DNA of 13,197 nucleotides from Bacillota bacterium (GCA_029239575.1 JARBUP010000048.1:1-13197); one strand, 5' to 3'. Positions 1 to 6,710 are shown, counted from the stretch's first letter. Notes: generated by a model from the letters alone, not told the origin. Program-made: numbers and translations.

Positions 1-486
1 TAATATGTTTTTAACTTCCACTCTGTTAATTTTTATTCCCCATGGATCAGTTGCTTCATCTAAAACAACTCGCATTCTTGTATTTATTATTTCTCTTGAC
101 GTTAAAGTTTCATCAAGTTCCAAATCTCCTATAATATTTCTAAGAGTTGTTGCAGTTAAAAAATCTATTGCAGATATTGGATGCTCAACGCCATATGTAT
201 AAGATTTAGGGTCAGTTATTTGAAAAAATAAAACTGTATCAATTTGCATTGTTACATTATCCTTTGTAATAACCGGTTGAGGTGGAAAATCCACAACTTG
301 TTCTTTTAAAGATATTTTTTTACCCACTTTGTCTATAAGAGGAAGTTTTACATGAATACCAACTCCCCATGTTGTTTGATAAGCACCTAGTCTCTCAATT
401 ACATATGCATGTGCTTGAGGCACTACTCTTATATTTGTAGCTATAAGTATTATTATTATTATGAGTATAACAATAAATCCATCCAT
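1..486 (-). CDS. SPFH/Band 7 (stomatin-like) membrane protein, 5' part only
   Basis: The frame opens at ATG 486 and stays open to the left edge, giving the first 162 residues; the C-terminal part lies outside the window. Residues about 3-18 form one hydrophobic segment rich in Ile. This is followed directly by a typical SPFH start (VVPQAHAYVIERLGAY, about residues 21-36) and later the conserved PPQPVITKDNVTMQID and ATTLRNIIG stretches. These are hallmarks of stomatin/slipin/QmcA-type scaffold proteins, which oligomerise on the inner face of the membrane and organise membrane microdomains. The start is supported by GGAGGAAATAA just upstream. The gene follows the nfeD-like gene by 17 nt, the classic NfeD-SPFH pairing. 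Its exact subgroup cannot be told without the C-terminus. Confidence 0.9.
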   Translation of the reverse strand, partial: MDGFIVILIIIIILIATNIRVVPQAHAYVIERLGAYQTTWGVGIHVKLPLIDKVGKKISLKEQVVDFPPQPVITKDNVTMQIDTVLFFQITDPKSYTYGVEHPISAIDFLTATTLRNIIGDLELDETLTSREIINTRMRVVLDEATDPWGIKINRVEVKNIL

Positions 487-503
487 TATTTATTTCCTCC
501 AAA

Positions 504-938
504 TTATTTTTTTAATTCTACTATCAATTTTACACCTTTTATTTCTCTTACGCAAACTATTTCATCTTTTTCTATTATTTCATCATTAAATGACCTTGCT
601 GTCCATTCTAATCCATTTACCACAACTGTACCTTCATTGTTTAAATTGTTTATAGTAGATTTTACTTTAACACATTTTCCAATTAAAAGATCTAAATCCG
701 TTTTAGCTTTACCTATCTTTAATTTTTTTATAGCAATTGGTCTTGTAAAAATTAAACAAATTATGGACACTAATAAAAAAATTATTATTTGAGTTTGCAA
801 ACTTAATCCTATTAAACTAACAAACCATGCAATTAATGCACCTATGGCAAACCATGTAGTTGTAAGACTAATTGTTAATGCTTCAATAATAATACATACA
901 ACTATTATTAAAAGCCATGACCATCCTATATAATCCAT
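504..938 (-). CDS. NfeD-like membrane protein with C-terminal OB-fold
   Basis: This encodes 144 residues. It has about three hydrophobic segments (roughly 6-23, 27-46 and 48-66) followed by a soluble domain at about 85-144. The soluble part contains EGTVVVNGLEWTARS (about 102-116), the typical NfeD OB-fold motif with the G-x-V-x-V-x-G-x-x-W-x-A pattern. NfeD proteins of this short, protease-less type partner with SPFH proteins, and the next gene downstream is one. I chose ATG 938 over the ATG at 965 because AAGGAGG sits five bases before 938, whereas the longer frame would run across the ribosome binding site. A possible promoter lies at 964-992. The cellular role of short NfeD proteins is poorly defined; membrane-microdomain organisation is the usual inference. 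Confidence 0.9.
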   Translation of the reverse strand: MDYIGWSWLLIIVVCIIIEALTISLTTTWFAIGALIAWFVSLIGLSLQTQIIIFLLVSIICLIFTRPIAIKKLKIGKAKTDLDLLIGKCVKVKSTINNLNNEGTVVVNGLEWTARSFNDEIIEKDEIVCVREIKGVKLIVELKK

Positions 939-963
939 AAATACCTCCTTAGTACTTATAATC

Positions 964-992
964 ATTATATACCTTTTCTACAAAGACTTAAA
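964..992 (-). promoter_or_regulatory. Possible promoter for the nfeD-SPFH pair
   Basis: On the minus strand a perfect TATAAT (-10, at 964-969) lies 17 bp from a weak -35, TTTAAG (987-992). The predicted start of transcription would be about 20 nt before the nfeD start codon, leaving room for the AAGGAGG site. The -35 matches consensus poorly, and the gap to the upstream M23 gene is only about 60 bp, so readthrough from that gene is an equal possibility. Confidence 0.4.
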
Positions 993-998
993 CAAATA

Positions 999-2567
999 TT
1001 ATTCTATTATACCTCCCATAATTTGATAAGTATTTACATATGTGTTATAAATACTAACTGCATAATGAAGATGAGGTCCTGTTGAAAATCCTGTTGAACC
1101 AACAGTTGCTATAATATCTCCCTTTTTCACATCTTTTCCTTCTTCAACATCTATGGTATTTAAATGATAATAAGAAGTAAACAATCCCATGCCGTGATCA
1201 ATTACTAAAGTGTTTCCTGGTGATAATAAATTTTTTGCAACAAGAGCGACTCTTCCATTGTTAGGTGCTATTACTTTAGTTCCAATTTGTGCTGATATGT
1301 CTATACCAGAGTGTCTTGACGATGATTGCTCATTATTTACATATCTTATTTCAGCAAAATCAGTTGTAAGCTCCCCTTCAACAGGCATTAAAAATTCACC
1401 TTCCCAAAGTTTTTCTGGTGCAGTAATAGCTCGTGCAGGTTTTACTATTTTAGCAAATTCTTCAATTGATTTATCATCGTTATTGCTTTGGTTTAAATCT
1501 TCAGATACAGTTAAATATTGTGTTTTAAAAGTTTTACTTAAAACATTTATTTCTTTAGCTTTTGTATACTCATTAGCTTTACCTTCATTAAATGTAGCTA
1601 TTATCCCATAATTTCCAGGCTTTGTATCTAAATCTATTGGCATAATTGTAGCATAATCGTAACCATCTTCTTTTAATTGGTATATATCTGTTTCTATTTT
1701 AACAGCTGCAGTGCTTAATTTAACAGTTTCATCTTCATTTAAATTTTCGATTTTTACTATTAAAATATTGCCGGGGAAATTTTCTTTAGTTACTATGTTA
1801 AAATCAGCTTCCCTGTCTATTAATGCTAAAAAACTAACAGTTTGATTTCCATAACTGTTTACATCACTTTTCTTATTCCACTTAATTTCAGTTTCTATAA
1901 AATATTCACCATCATTTTTTATATATTTGACAGCATCGGATATATTCTTTCCTGTATAAACTGCATTACCTTCTTTATAAACTCTTGTAATCTGGCTGTC
2001 AGGTTCAACATCAAATTTTAATATTACTTTATCTCCATCTTTAATTGTTAATTTATCTTGATTTTCAGAATTGTCAGATAGTATACCTGACTTTTCATTT
2101 ATTTTTCCATTTATATCACTGTAAACCCAATCATATTGAATATTTAAGTTTTTAGTTTCACCATTTTGTAAAAGATAAGCTTTGTTAATTGTTTTGTTTA
2201 TATATGCAAATGAAAAATTTTCATCCTGTAATATTTTACTACAAATATCCTTTTTTACTTTATAAACTGCTTCATCTTTTTTTATAAAAATATTTTCATT
2301 TTCTACATCCACATTCATTATGTATGCATCTATTTGGTTCCCTTTGTTAAAATATACTTCATATGAAAATCCTGATAAATTTTCTTTAGTTTTATCTTTT
2401 TTATTTACTGCATCTATAACTGTTTTAAATGATTGGCTGCTTTTATCTAAAACTGTTTTTTCGCCATTAGCAGTATTAACTATCTCTATTTTAGAAATAT
2501 CAGATTCCTTTATAGCACATCCTGTTAATATAATAAATATAATTAATGTTAATAATAACTTTTTCAC
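999..2567 (-). CDS. M23 (LytM-type) zinc metallopeptidase lipoprotein
   Basis: The product is 522 residues. The N-terminus is a lipoprotein signal peptide with lipobox LTGC (residues 14-17, Cys17 the lipidated residue), so the protein should be anchored outside the membrane. The C-terminal 130 or so residues are a peptidase M23 domain. It has HSGID (His419 and Asp423 as zinc ligands), YYHL (His468, catalytic) and PHLHY (His499 catalytic, His501 third zinc ligand). All five key residues are present, so an active peptidoglycan endopeptidase is predicted. The GSTGFSTGPHLH signature is intact. Residues 18 to about 390 are mostly Lys/Asp/Asn-rich beta-type sequence that I cannot assign. The start is GTG at 2567, preceded by GGAGGAG 11 bases upstream. 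A probable promoter is at 2625-2654. No terminator separates it from nfeD. It may remodel the cell wall during growth or sporulation; the substrate is not evident. Confidence 0.93.
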   Translation of the reverse strand: MKKLLLTLIIFIILTGCAIKESDISKIEIVNTANGEKTVLDKSSQSFKTVIDAVNKKDKTKENLSGFSYEVYFNKGNQIDAYIMNVDVENENIFIKKDEAVYKVKKDICSKILQDENFSFAYINKTINKAYLLQNGETKNLNIQYDWVYSDINGKINEKSGILSDNSENQDKLTIKDGDKVILKFDVEPDSQITRVYKEGNAVYTGKNISDAVKYIKNDGEYFIETEIKWNKKSDVNSYGNQTVSFLALIDREADFNIVTKENFPGNILIVKIENLNEDETVKLSTAAVKIETDIYQLKEDGYDYATIMPIDLDTKPGNYGIIATFNEGKANEYTKAKEINVLSKTFKTQYLTVSEDLNQSNNDDKSIEEFAKIVKPARAITAPEKLWEGEFLMPVEGELTTDFAEIRYVNNEQSSSRHSGIDISAQIGTKVIAPNNGRVALVAKNLLSPGNTLVIDHGMGLFTSYYHLNTIDVEEGKDVKKGDIIATVGSTGFSTGPHLHYAVSIYNTYVNTYQIMGGIIE

Positions 2568-2624
2568 GTTTATGCAATCTCCTCCTATTTTTTTATAGTT
2601 TTTGTTTCATAACAAGTATTATAC

Positions 2625-2654
2625 ATTATATTTTTAAAAATTTAGAATATACAA
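2625..2654 (-). promoter_or_regulatory. Probable sigma-A promoter for the M23 lipoprotein gene
   Basis: Minus strand TTGTAT (-35, 2649-2654), an 18-bp spacer and TATAAT (-10, 2625-2630). The predicted transcript starts near 2618, about 50 nt before the GTG start. A second TATAAT-like box lies just downstream (about 2618-2623) but has no -35 at the right distance. The very AT-rich background makes chance matches possible. Confidence 0.5.
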
Positions 2655-2723
2655 AAAATAAACATATACAACAGAAGTTAAAAAAATCAATATAGTCAAT
2701 TTGAAGAAGCTATCATAGTAAAT

Positions 2724-2747
2724 AAAAAAAGCCAACATAAGTTAGCT
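2724..2747 (-). terminator. Intrinsic terminator at the end of the tadA-xth gene group
   Basis: Read on the minus strand, AGCTAAC-TTAT-GTTGGCT forms a 7-bp stem (one T·G wobble) with a 4-nt loop, overlapping into a run of seven Ts (2724-2730). It lies about 160 nt past the xth stop codon and before the M23 promoter. The same GTTGGCT arm can instead pair perfectly with AGCCAAC at 2877-2883 upstream in the transcript, so two alternative structures compete for it. Confidence 0.65.
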
Positions 2748-2883
2748 CAGACTATAAACAAATCCTAAGTGTGTCATCCTGAGCGAAGCGAAGGATCTTT
2801 AACATCGAATAATAAGATTCTTCGCCTCAGCTCAGGATGACAACAATAAAAGTCATATAAATGTTAACATATATAGGTTGGCT
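2730..2883. repeat. Outer inverted repeat enclosing the palindrome
   Basis: AGCCAAC at 2730-2736 and GTTGGCT at 2877-2883 are perfect 7-bp inverted repeats about 140 bp apart. They bracket the 71-bp palindrome at 2772-2842 and ATGTTAACAT (2861-2870). The whole 339-nt gene-free stretch 2568-2906 therefore holds the M23 promoter (2625-2654), the xth-side terminator (2724-2747) and this nested repeat. In the rest of it I see only AT-rich sequence without a convincing reading frame. Confidence 0.55.
2772..2842. repeat. Palindromic REP/MITE-like repeat
   Basis: This is a 71-bp imperfect inverted repeat. The outer arms TGTCATCCTGAG (2772-2783) and CTCAGGATGACA (2831-2842) are perfect 12-mers. The pairing continues inwards with GAAGCGAAGGATCTT against AAGATTCTTCGCCTC, with one bulge and a few mismatches, leaving a loop of about 14 nt (2800-2813). 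It is clearly richer in G and C than its surroundings. From memory, sequences starting TGTCATCCTGAGCGAAG are widely dispersed intergenic repeats in many bacteria; this was not checked here. No other copy is visible in the window and there is no obvious target duplication at its edges. Confidence 0.8.
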
Positions 2884-2906
2884 ATATATATTATATTAAT
2901 TTTGTA

Positions 2907-3659
2907 TTATTTTAAAATCAACCCAACAGGGCAATGGTCACTTCCTATTATTTCTGGACATATAAAAGAATCTTCAATATTTTTCTCAATATCTTTTGAT
3001 ACTATAAAGTAATCAATTCTCCATCCAGCATTTTTTTCTCTTGCTTTAAACATATATGACCACCATGAATAAGCCTCTGTTTTTTCAGGATATAAAAATC
3101 TAAAAGAATCTGTAAATCCAGACTCTAATAATTCAGTCATCTTAGCTCTTTCTTCATCCGAAAATCCTGCACTTTTTCTGTTTGTTTTAGGATTTTTTAA
3201 ATCTATTTCTTGGTGGGCAACATTTAAATCTCCACAAATAATAACAGGTTTATCTTCATTTAATTTCAATAAATATTTTCTAAAATCATCTTCCCATTGC
3301 ATTCTATACTCAAGTCTTAAAAGCTCTCTTTTGGAATTTGGAGTATAAATATTAACTAAATAAAAATCATCAAATTGTAAAGTAATTACTCTTCCTTCTT
3401 TGTCATGTTCCTCTATATTTAATCCATAGGTTACTGAAATAGGCTCTCGTTTTGAAAAAACTGCAGTTCCTGAATAACCTTTTTTTTCAGCATAATTCCA
3501 ATAGTCATAATATCCTTGTAAATCTAATTCTATTTGTCCTTCTTGCAATTTAGTTTCTTGCAAGCAAAATATATCTGCACTTAGTTCTTTAAAAGAATCC
3601 AGAAATCCTTTTTCCATGCAAGCTCTTAATCCATTTACATTCCATGATATTAATTTCAT
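2907..3659 (-). CDS. xth: Exodeoxyribonuclease III (AP endonuclease, ExoA/XthA family)
   Basis: The product is 250 residues, the normal length for Gram-positive ExoA. This family repairs abasic sites by cutting the DNA backbone 5' to the lesion and also has 3'-5' exonuclease and 3'-phosphatase activities. The signature blocks are all present: MKLISWNVNGLRA at the N-terminus (Asn7), LQETK (Glu35, metal ligand), NIYTPNS (Tyr105), ICGDLNVAH (Asp144, Asn146), WRIDYF (Asp216) and GSDHCPV (Asp241, His242, catalytic pair). I chose ATG 3659, preceded by AAGGAGATT, rather than the ATG at 3725, which lies inside the upstream gene and would add 22 residues not expected in this family. It is the last gene of the tadA group, 55 nt after the tautomerase gene. 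Confidence 0.97.
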   Translation of the reverse strand: MKLISWNVNGLRACMEKGFLDSFKELSADIFCLQETKLQEGQIELDLQGYYDYWNYAEKKGYSGTAVFSKREPISVTYGLNIEEHDKEGRVITLQFDDFYLVNIYTPNSKRELLRLEYRMQWEDDFRKYLLKLNEDKPVIICGDLNVAHQEIDLKNPKTNRKSAGFSDEERAKMTELLESGFTDSFRFLYPEKTEAYSWWSYMFKAREKNAGWRIDYFIVSKDIEKNIEDSFICPEIIGSDHCPVGLILK

Positions 3660-3714
3660 ATAATCTCCTTTTCGCTCGTGCATTTTAATTCCTTTTTCAC
3701 AAACAAAAGATTTG

Positions 3715-3900
3715 CTATCTGTCACATCTAAGAATTCCGCCTTCAGAATAATTATCTTTTTTCATTTCTCTTATAATAATTTTAACTGCATCTTGCGGTA
3801 CATTTATAGATTCTACTATTGCTTCTGTAACTTTTTTAGATAATTCTCTTTTTTGTTCTAATGTTCTTCCTTCTACAATTTCAATTTGTACTATTGGCAT
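3715..3900 (-). CDS. 4-oxalocrotonate tautomerase family protein
   Basis: A 61-residue protein of the 4-OT size class. After removal of Met the N-terminus is Pro1 (PIVQIEIVEGRT), the catalytic general base of the family, with Arg11 conserved. The position of the second catalytic arginine, Arg39 in classical 4-OT, is Lys here, and Phe50 is replaced by Tyr. These small proteins assemble as hexamers and interconvert enol and keto acids. With no aromatic-degradation genes nearby, the substrate is unknown; many clostridial members have no assigned role. AAGGAG precedes the ATG. The gene lies 14 nt after the racemase gene and before xth, and is presumably cotranscribed with both. Confidence 0.9.
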   Translation of the reverse strand: MPIVQIEIVEGRTLEQKRELSKKVTEAIVESINVPQDAVKIIIREMKKDNYSEGGILRCDR

Positions 3901-3914
3901 AATAAGTCTCCTTT

Positions 3915-5003
3915 TTATTTTATTATTTTCTTATGCACATATTCGGATAATGAAGAAAAAAGCATTGCAGGGTATAAAACATTAAATTCAATAATGTCCC
4001 CTAACTTATAATCCTTTTCACAATCTTCAATATCTAATATAGTATGATCACTGCTTGCTCCTAAAACATTAATGCTTTTATCCTTAGGTATTAATTTTGA
4101 AGAATCTCCTACATCCTGATTACCTAATGCAACAATAGCTCTTTTTCTAATACCTTTATCTTCGTAAAAAGAAGTTTCACCAAAAGCATTAACTACGATT
4201 TTACCTATGGGATGTGTAGGCTTTTTATTTAATTCTACTATTTGTGCCTTTAATATAAACGTATCAGCATCAAGTCCATCTATATTGCTATTCCAGTAAA
4301 GTGGAAGATCTTGTGTATTAATAATTCCTTCTCCAATTCTTAGATGGTTTATTTTTTCAGGAACGAACCCTTGTAATAAAGTTGGTAGAGTTGTAGTTCC
4401 TCCTCCTGAAATTATTTCAAGTTTTCTGCCAATTCTTTGTTCAACAAATTCAGCAACATCTGATAGTTCCTTTAAATTTTCATATGTAGGTGCAATGGAA
4501 CCATAGCAAGTTAAATTAGTTCCTATGCCTTCCAATATTAAATTGCTAAGTTCAAGTTCAGTGTATAATGCAAGCTCCAGTAATTCATCCTTACTAAAAA
4601 CTCCTTCTCTTAAATCCCCTAAATCATACATTAAAATAATCTTATATAACTTATTTTGTTTTTTTGCTTGTTTTTGAAGCTCGCTTAAGGTATTTCTTTC
4701 TGATACAAGGCATATGTCACTATATTTTACAACATCTTTTATTTCATTTTTCATAGGAATTCTAATAAGCATCAATGGAATATCTATTTCTGCTTTTTTT
4801 ATTTGTTTTAGCTGTTCAATCCTTGAGCTACCTATTTGTACACAGCCACCTTTGACCATAGCATCTGCACAAGGAACAATTCCTCCAAAACCTTTTATAA
4901 TTCCAGCCACTTTAATATTATTTTCTTTACATAAACCTGTTACTACTTTTGCATTATTATATATTTTGTTAACGTTAACTTCAAGTATAGGGTATCTTTC
5001 CAT
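3915..5003 (-). CDS. PLP-dependent alanine/ornithine racemase-family enzyme
   Basis: The product has 362 residues and is of the single-barrel amino-acid racemase type that includes ornithine racemase of amino-acid-fermenting clostridia. Lys37 in GIIKGFGG (34-41) is the expected Schiff-base lysine for PLP. ISGGGTTTLP (198-207) is the phosphate-binding glycine loop, and LRIGEGI (221-227) and GASSDHT (315-321) fit the family. MYDLGDLREG (125-134) is also typical. It would act in the cytoplasm, interconverting L- and D-forms of an amino acid, perhaps ornithine. GGGAG precedes the ATG. It sits 16 nt after tadA, and no ornithine-aminomutase or oxidative ornithine genes are present. The substrate is therefore not settled; alanine, serine or ornithine are all possible. 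Confidence 0.85.
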   Translation of the reverse strand: MERYPILEVNVNKIYNNAKVVTGLCKENNIKVAGIIKGFGGIVPCADAMVKGGCVQIGSSRIEQLKQIKKAEIDIPLMLIRIPMKNEIKDVVKYSDICLVSERNTLSELQKQAKKQNKLYKIILMYDLGDLREGVFSKDELLELALYTELELSNLILEGIGTNLTCYGSIAPTYENLKELSDVAEFVEQRIGRKLEIISGGGTTTLPTLLQGFVPEKINHLRIGEGIINTQDLPLYWNSNIDGLDADTFILKAQIVELNKKPTHPIGKIVVNAFGETSFYEDKGIRKRAIVALGNQDVGDSSKLIPKDKSINVLGASSDHTILDIEDCEKDYKLGDIIEFNVLYPAMLFSSLSEYVHKKIIK

Positions 5004-5019
5004 ATTATAACTCCCATAA

Positions 5020-5481
5020 TTATTTTTTATATTTTCTTAATTCTTTAAAAAAATCAGATAATATTGATGAACATTCTTCTTCCATAACACCAAAGTCTAC
5101 ATTTACTTGATGATTTAATTTATCCATTTGAACTATATTTAAAACTGAACCACAGGCACCAGTTTTTAAATCCCTTGCACCAATTACAAGTCTTTCGACC
5201 CTAGCATTTACTAATGCACCTGCACACATGGAACATGGTTCTAATGTTACATACATAGTGCAGCCTGGCAACCTCCAACCATTTAAATTATTACAAGCAC
5301 TTTTTATAGCAGAAATTTCAGCATGTAGCGTGGCATCTTTTAATGTTTCTTTTAAATTATGACCTCTGCCTATAATTTCACCATTTCTTACTATAACTGC
5401 CCCTATGGGTATTTCTTTTAGCTCATAAGCTTTCTTAGCTTCATTTAAAGCTTCTTGCATAAATTTTTCATCTTTTTCCAT
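5020..5481 (-). CDS. tadA: tRNA-specific adenosine deaminase
   Basis: A 153-residue zinc deaminase that converts A34 to inosine in the anticodon of tRNA-Arg(ACG), letting one tRNA read three arginine codons. The zinc and catalytic motif is complete: HAE (His53, Glu55) and PCSMC (Cys83, Cys86). IPIGAVIV (24-31) and GHN (40-42) are the usual upstream blocks, and ALVNARVERLVIGARD follows the zinc site as in TadA. The C-terminus has the FFKELRK helix typical of the family. The length is normal. The start at 5481 is served by a modest AGGA site, and a strong promoter lies at 5510-5539. It heads the gene group tadA-racemase-tautomerase-xth. Confidence 0.97.
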   Translation of the reverse strand: MEKDEKFMQEALNEAKKAYELKEIPIGAVIVRNGEIIGRGHNLKETLKDATLHAEISAIKSACNNLNGWRLPGCTMYVTLEPCSMCAGALVNARVERLVIGARDLKTGACGSVLNIVQMDKLNHQVNVDFGVMEEECSSILSDFFKELRKYKK

Positions 5482-5509
5482 AATTAATCCTAAAAGTTTT
5501 GTCTATATT

Positions 5510-5539
5510 ATTATAGATTAATTTACCAATATAAGTCAA
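5510..5539 (-). promoter_or_regulatory. Sigma-A promoter of the tadA gene group
   Basis: Minus strand TTGACT (-35, 5534-5539; five of six match), an 18-bp spacer, and a perfect TATAAT (-10, 5510-5515). The expected transcript starts near 5503, about 22 nt before the tadA ATG. It is back to back with the SLH-gene promoter. Confidence 0.75.
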
Positions 5540-5562
5540 CCTTATACTTAATATTTTAGCTA

Positions 5563-5591
5563 TTTACTTTACTTCCATTTAGTTCTATAAT
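5563..5591 (+). promoter_or_regulatory. Probable promoter of the SLH gene
   Basis: TTTACT (-35, 5563-5568), a 17-bp spacer and a perfect TATAAT (-10, 5586-5591). It would start transcription near 5598, giving a leader of about 75 nt that begins with the hairpin at 5604-5628. An alternative TTGATA at 5626-5631 lacks a good -10 at 16-18 bp. Confidence 0.5.
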
Positions 5592-5603
5592 ATTATTAAC
5601 ATC

Positions 5604-5628
5604 CAAAAAGTCGTGAAATGACTTTTTG
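5604..5628 (+). promoter_or_regulatory. Perfect stem-loop in the leader of the SLH gene
   Basis: CAAAAAGTC and GACTTTTTG form a perfect 9-bp inverted repeat around a 7-nt loop (GTGAAAT). If the promoter at 5563-5591 is right, it sits at about +6 of the mRNA, where a 5' hairpin can slow RNA decay. It could instead be a protein-binding site or a weak terminator, though no long T-run follows in either direction beyond the stem. Confidence 0.55.
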
Positions 5629-5672
5629 ATAAGAATCATAATGTTATTATTTACAAATAAAAGGGGGGACTA

Positions 5673-6668
5673 ATGAAAAAATCTATAAAAACTTTATTAA
5701 TTTCAGGGCTTTGTTTGAATTTTGCACTAAGCTCTACAGCATATGCTGACGGGATTGTTGATGCAATTACATATGATGAAACATCTATTACTGCTTTAAG
5801 TACAAGCTCATCTTTTTCTGATATAAGTGGGCACTGGGCAGAAAGCAAAATATTAGAAGCTATTGATTTAGGTATTGTTTCAGGTTATACCGATAAGACA
5901 TTTAGACCTGACAAACAAGTTACAAGAGCAGAATTTGCTACATTCTTAACTAATGCTATTAAAGTTACAAGTACTACTACACAAAATTTCAAAGATGTGC
6001 AAACAGATGATTGGTTTTATGGACAAGTTCAAAAATCAGTTGCAGTAGGAATTTTCGGTGGTTACACTGATAATACTTTTAAGCCAGGAAATTTAATCAC
6101 AAGGCAGGAAGCTGCAAAAGCTATAAGCGGTACAATAACTACAGCTAATATAGACGGAGATGGTGCTATTTACATGAAAGATTATAGCAAAGTCCATGAT
6201 TGGGCAAAGCCATTTGTAAATGTGGTATTCAACAAAGGATATATGATGGGTTATAATGGGTATTACAGACCTGTGGATGGATTAACTCGTGCTGAAGCTG
6301 TAAAAATAATTTATGATATATTGGACAATGAAAACATTGAGTATGGTTTTAACATTACTAACAATGGAGAATCATATGAAAGTGCAGTTGTTGTAGGTGA
6401 CTTAAATATTCTTTCAAGCGTAGGATCAGGAACTGTATATATAAATGATGTAATTGTACTTGGTAATATAAACATAATAGCTGATAAAGTTAGTTCTGTA
6501 GTTTTATCAGATGTTAAAGTAAGAAATGTCGTTGTACAAAATAAATTAAATCCTGTAAAAATTACTTGTTCAAGCAATATTAATATAGAAAATGCAATTT
6601 TATCTGCAAATGCAACAATAGTGAAACTTGGAGATAATATTCAAATTAAAAATACTATAATACAATAA
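5673..6668 (+). CDS. SLH-domain cell-surface protein with beta-solenoid-like tail
   Basis: The product has 331 residues. A signal peptide with a Lys-rich start and hydrophobic core probably ends at AYA|DG (residues 23-27), so the protein is exported. Three SLH repeats follow, at about 48-95, 106-152 and 168-216, with key TRAE/TRQE motifs at 84-87, 143-146 and 205-208. Such triplets anchor proteins to secondary cell-wall polymers bearing pyruvyl groups. The third repeat is the most divergent. Residues about 224-331 are a Val/Ile/Asn-rich region of short strands (VVGDLNI, VLGNINI, SNINIENAI, LGDNIQIKN) suggesting a small right-handed beta-solenoid. There is no enzymatic domain. A strong AGGGGGG site precedes the ATG, pointing to good expression. 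It is the only plus-strand gene and is transcribed alone, between a promoter at 5563-5591 and a terminator at 6674-6703. Confidence 0.93.
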   Translation: MKKSIKTLLISGLCLNFALSSTAYADGIVDAITYDETSITALSTSSSFSDISGHWAESKILEAIDLGIVSGYTDKTFRPDKQVTRAEFATFLTNAIKVTSTTTQNFKDVQTDDWFYGQVQKSVAVGIFGGYTDNTFKPGNLITRQEAAKAISGTITTANIDGDGAIYMKDYSKVHDWAKPFVNVVFNKGYMMGYNGYYRPVDGLTRAEAVKIIYDILDNENIEYGFNITNNGESYESAVVVGDLNILSSVGSGTVYINDVIVLGNINIIADKVSSVVLSDVKVRNVVVQNKLNPVKITCSSNINIENAILSANATIVKLGDNIQIKNTIIQ

Positions 6669-6673
6669 TTTAT

Positions 6674-6703
6674 ACGTTCACTTTGCGTGGACGTTATTTT
6701 TTT
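6674..6703 (+). terminator. Intrinsic terminator of the SLH gene
   Basis: ACGTTCAC (6674-6681) and GTGGACGT (6687-6694) pair over 8 bp with one T·G wobble around a 5-nt loop, followed by TATTTTTTT. It begins six bases after the TAA stop codon. Confidence 0.85.
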
Positions 6704-6710
6704 AGATAAT

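Noticed and set aside
409..792. Plus-strand open frames such as those at 409-792, 1210-1611 and 10507-10902
   Set aside because: They lie opposite well-supported minus-strand genes, have low-complexity or antisense-like composition and lack ribosome binding sites.
2772..2842. Palindrome as a stable small RNA gene
   Set aside because: No promoter at the right distance was found on either strand, and the sequence matches the pattern of dispersed intergenic repeats better.
2861..2870. ATGTTAACAT palindrome as a Rex or FNR-like operator
   Set aside because: It is only 10 bp, is not near a promoter for a redox-controlled gene, and sits at the 3' side of xth within the repeat region.
3660..3725. 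Longer N-terminus for exonuclease III starting at ATG 3725
   Set aside because: It would add 22 residues not seen in the family and begin inside the tautomerase gene; AAGGAGATT directly precedes ATG 3659.
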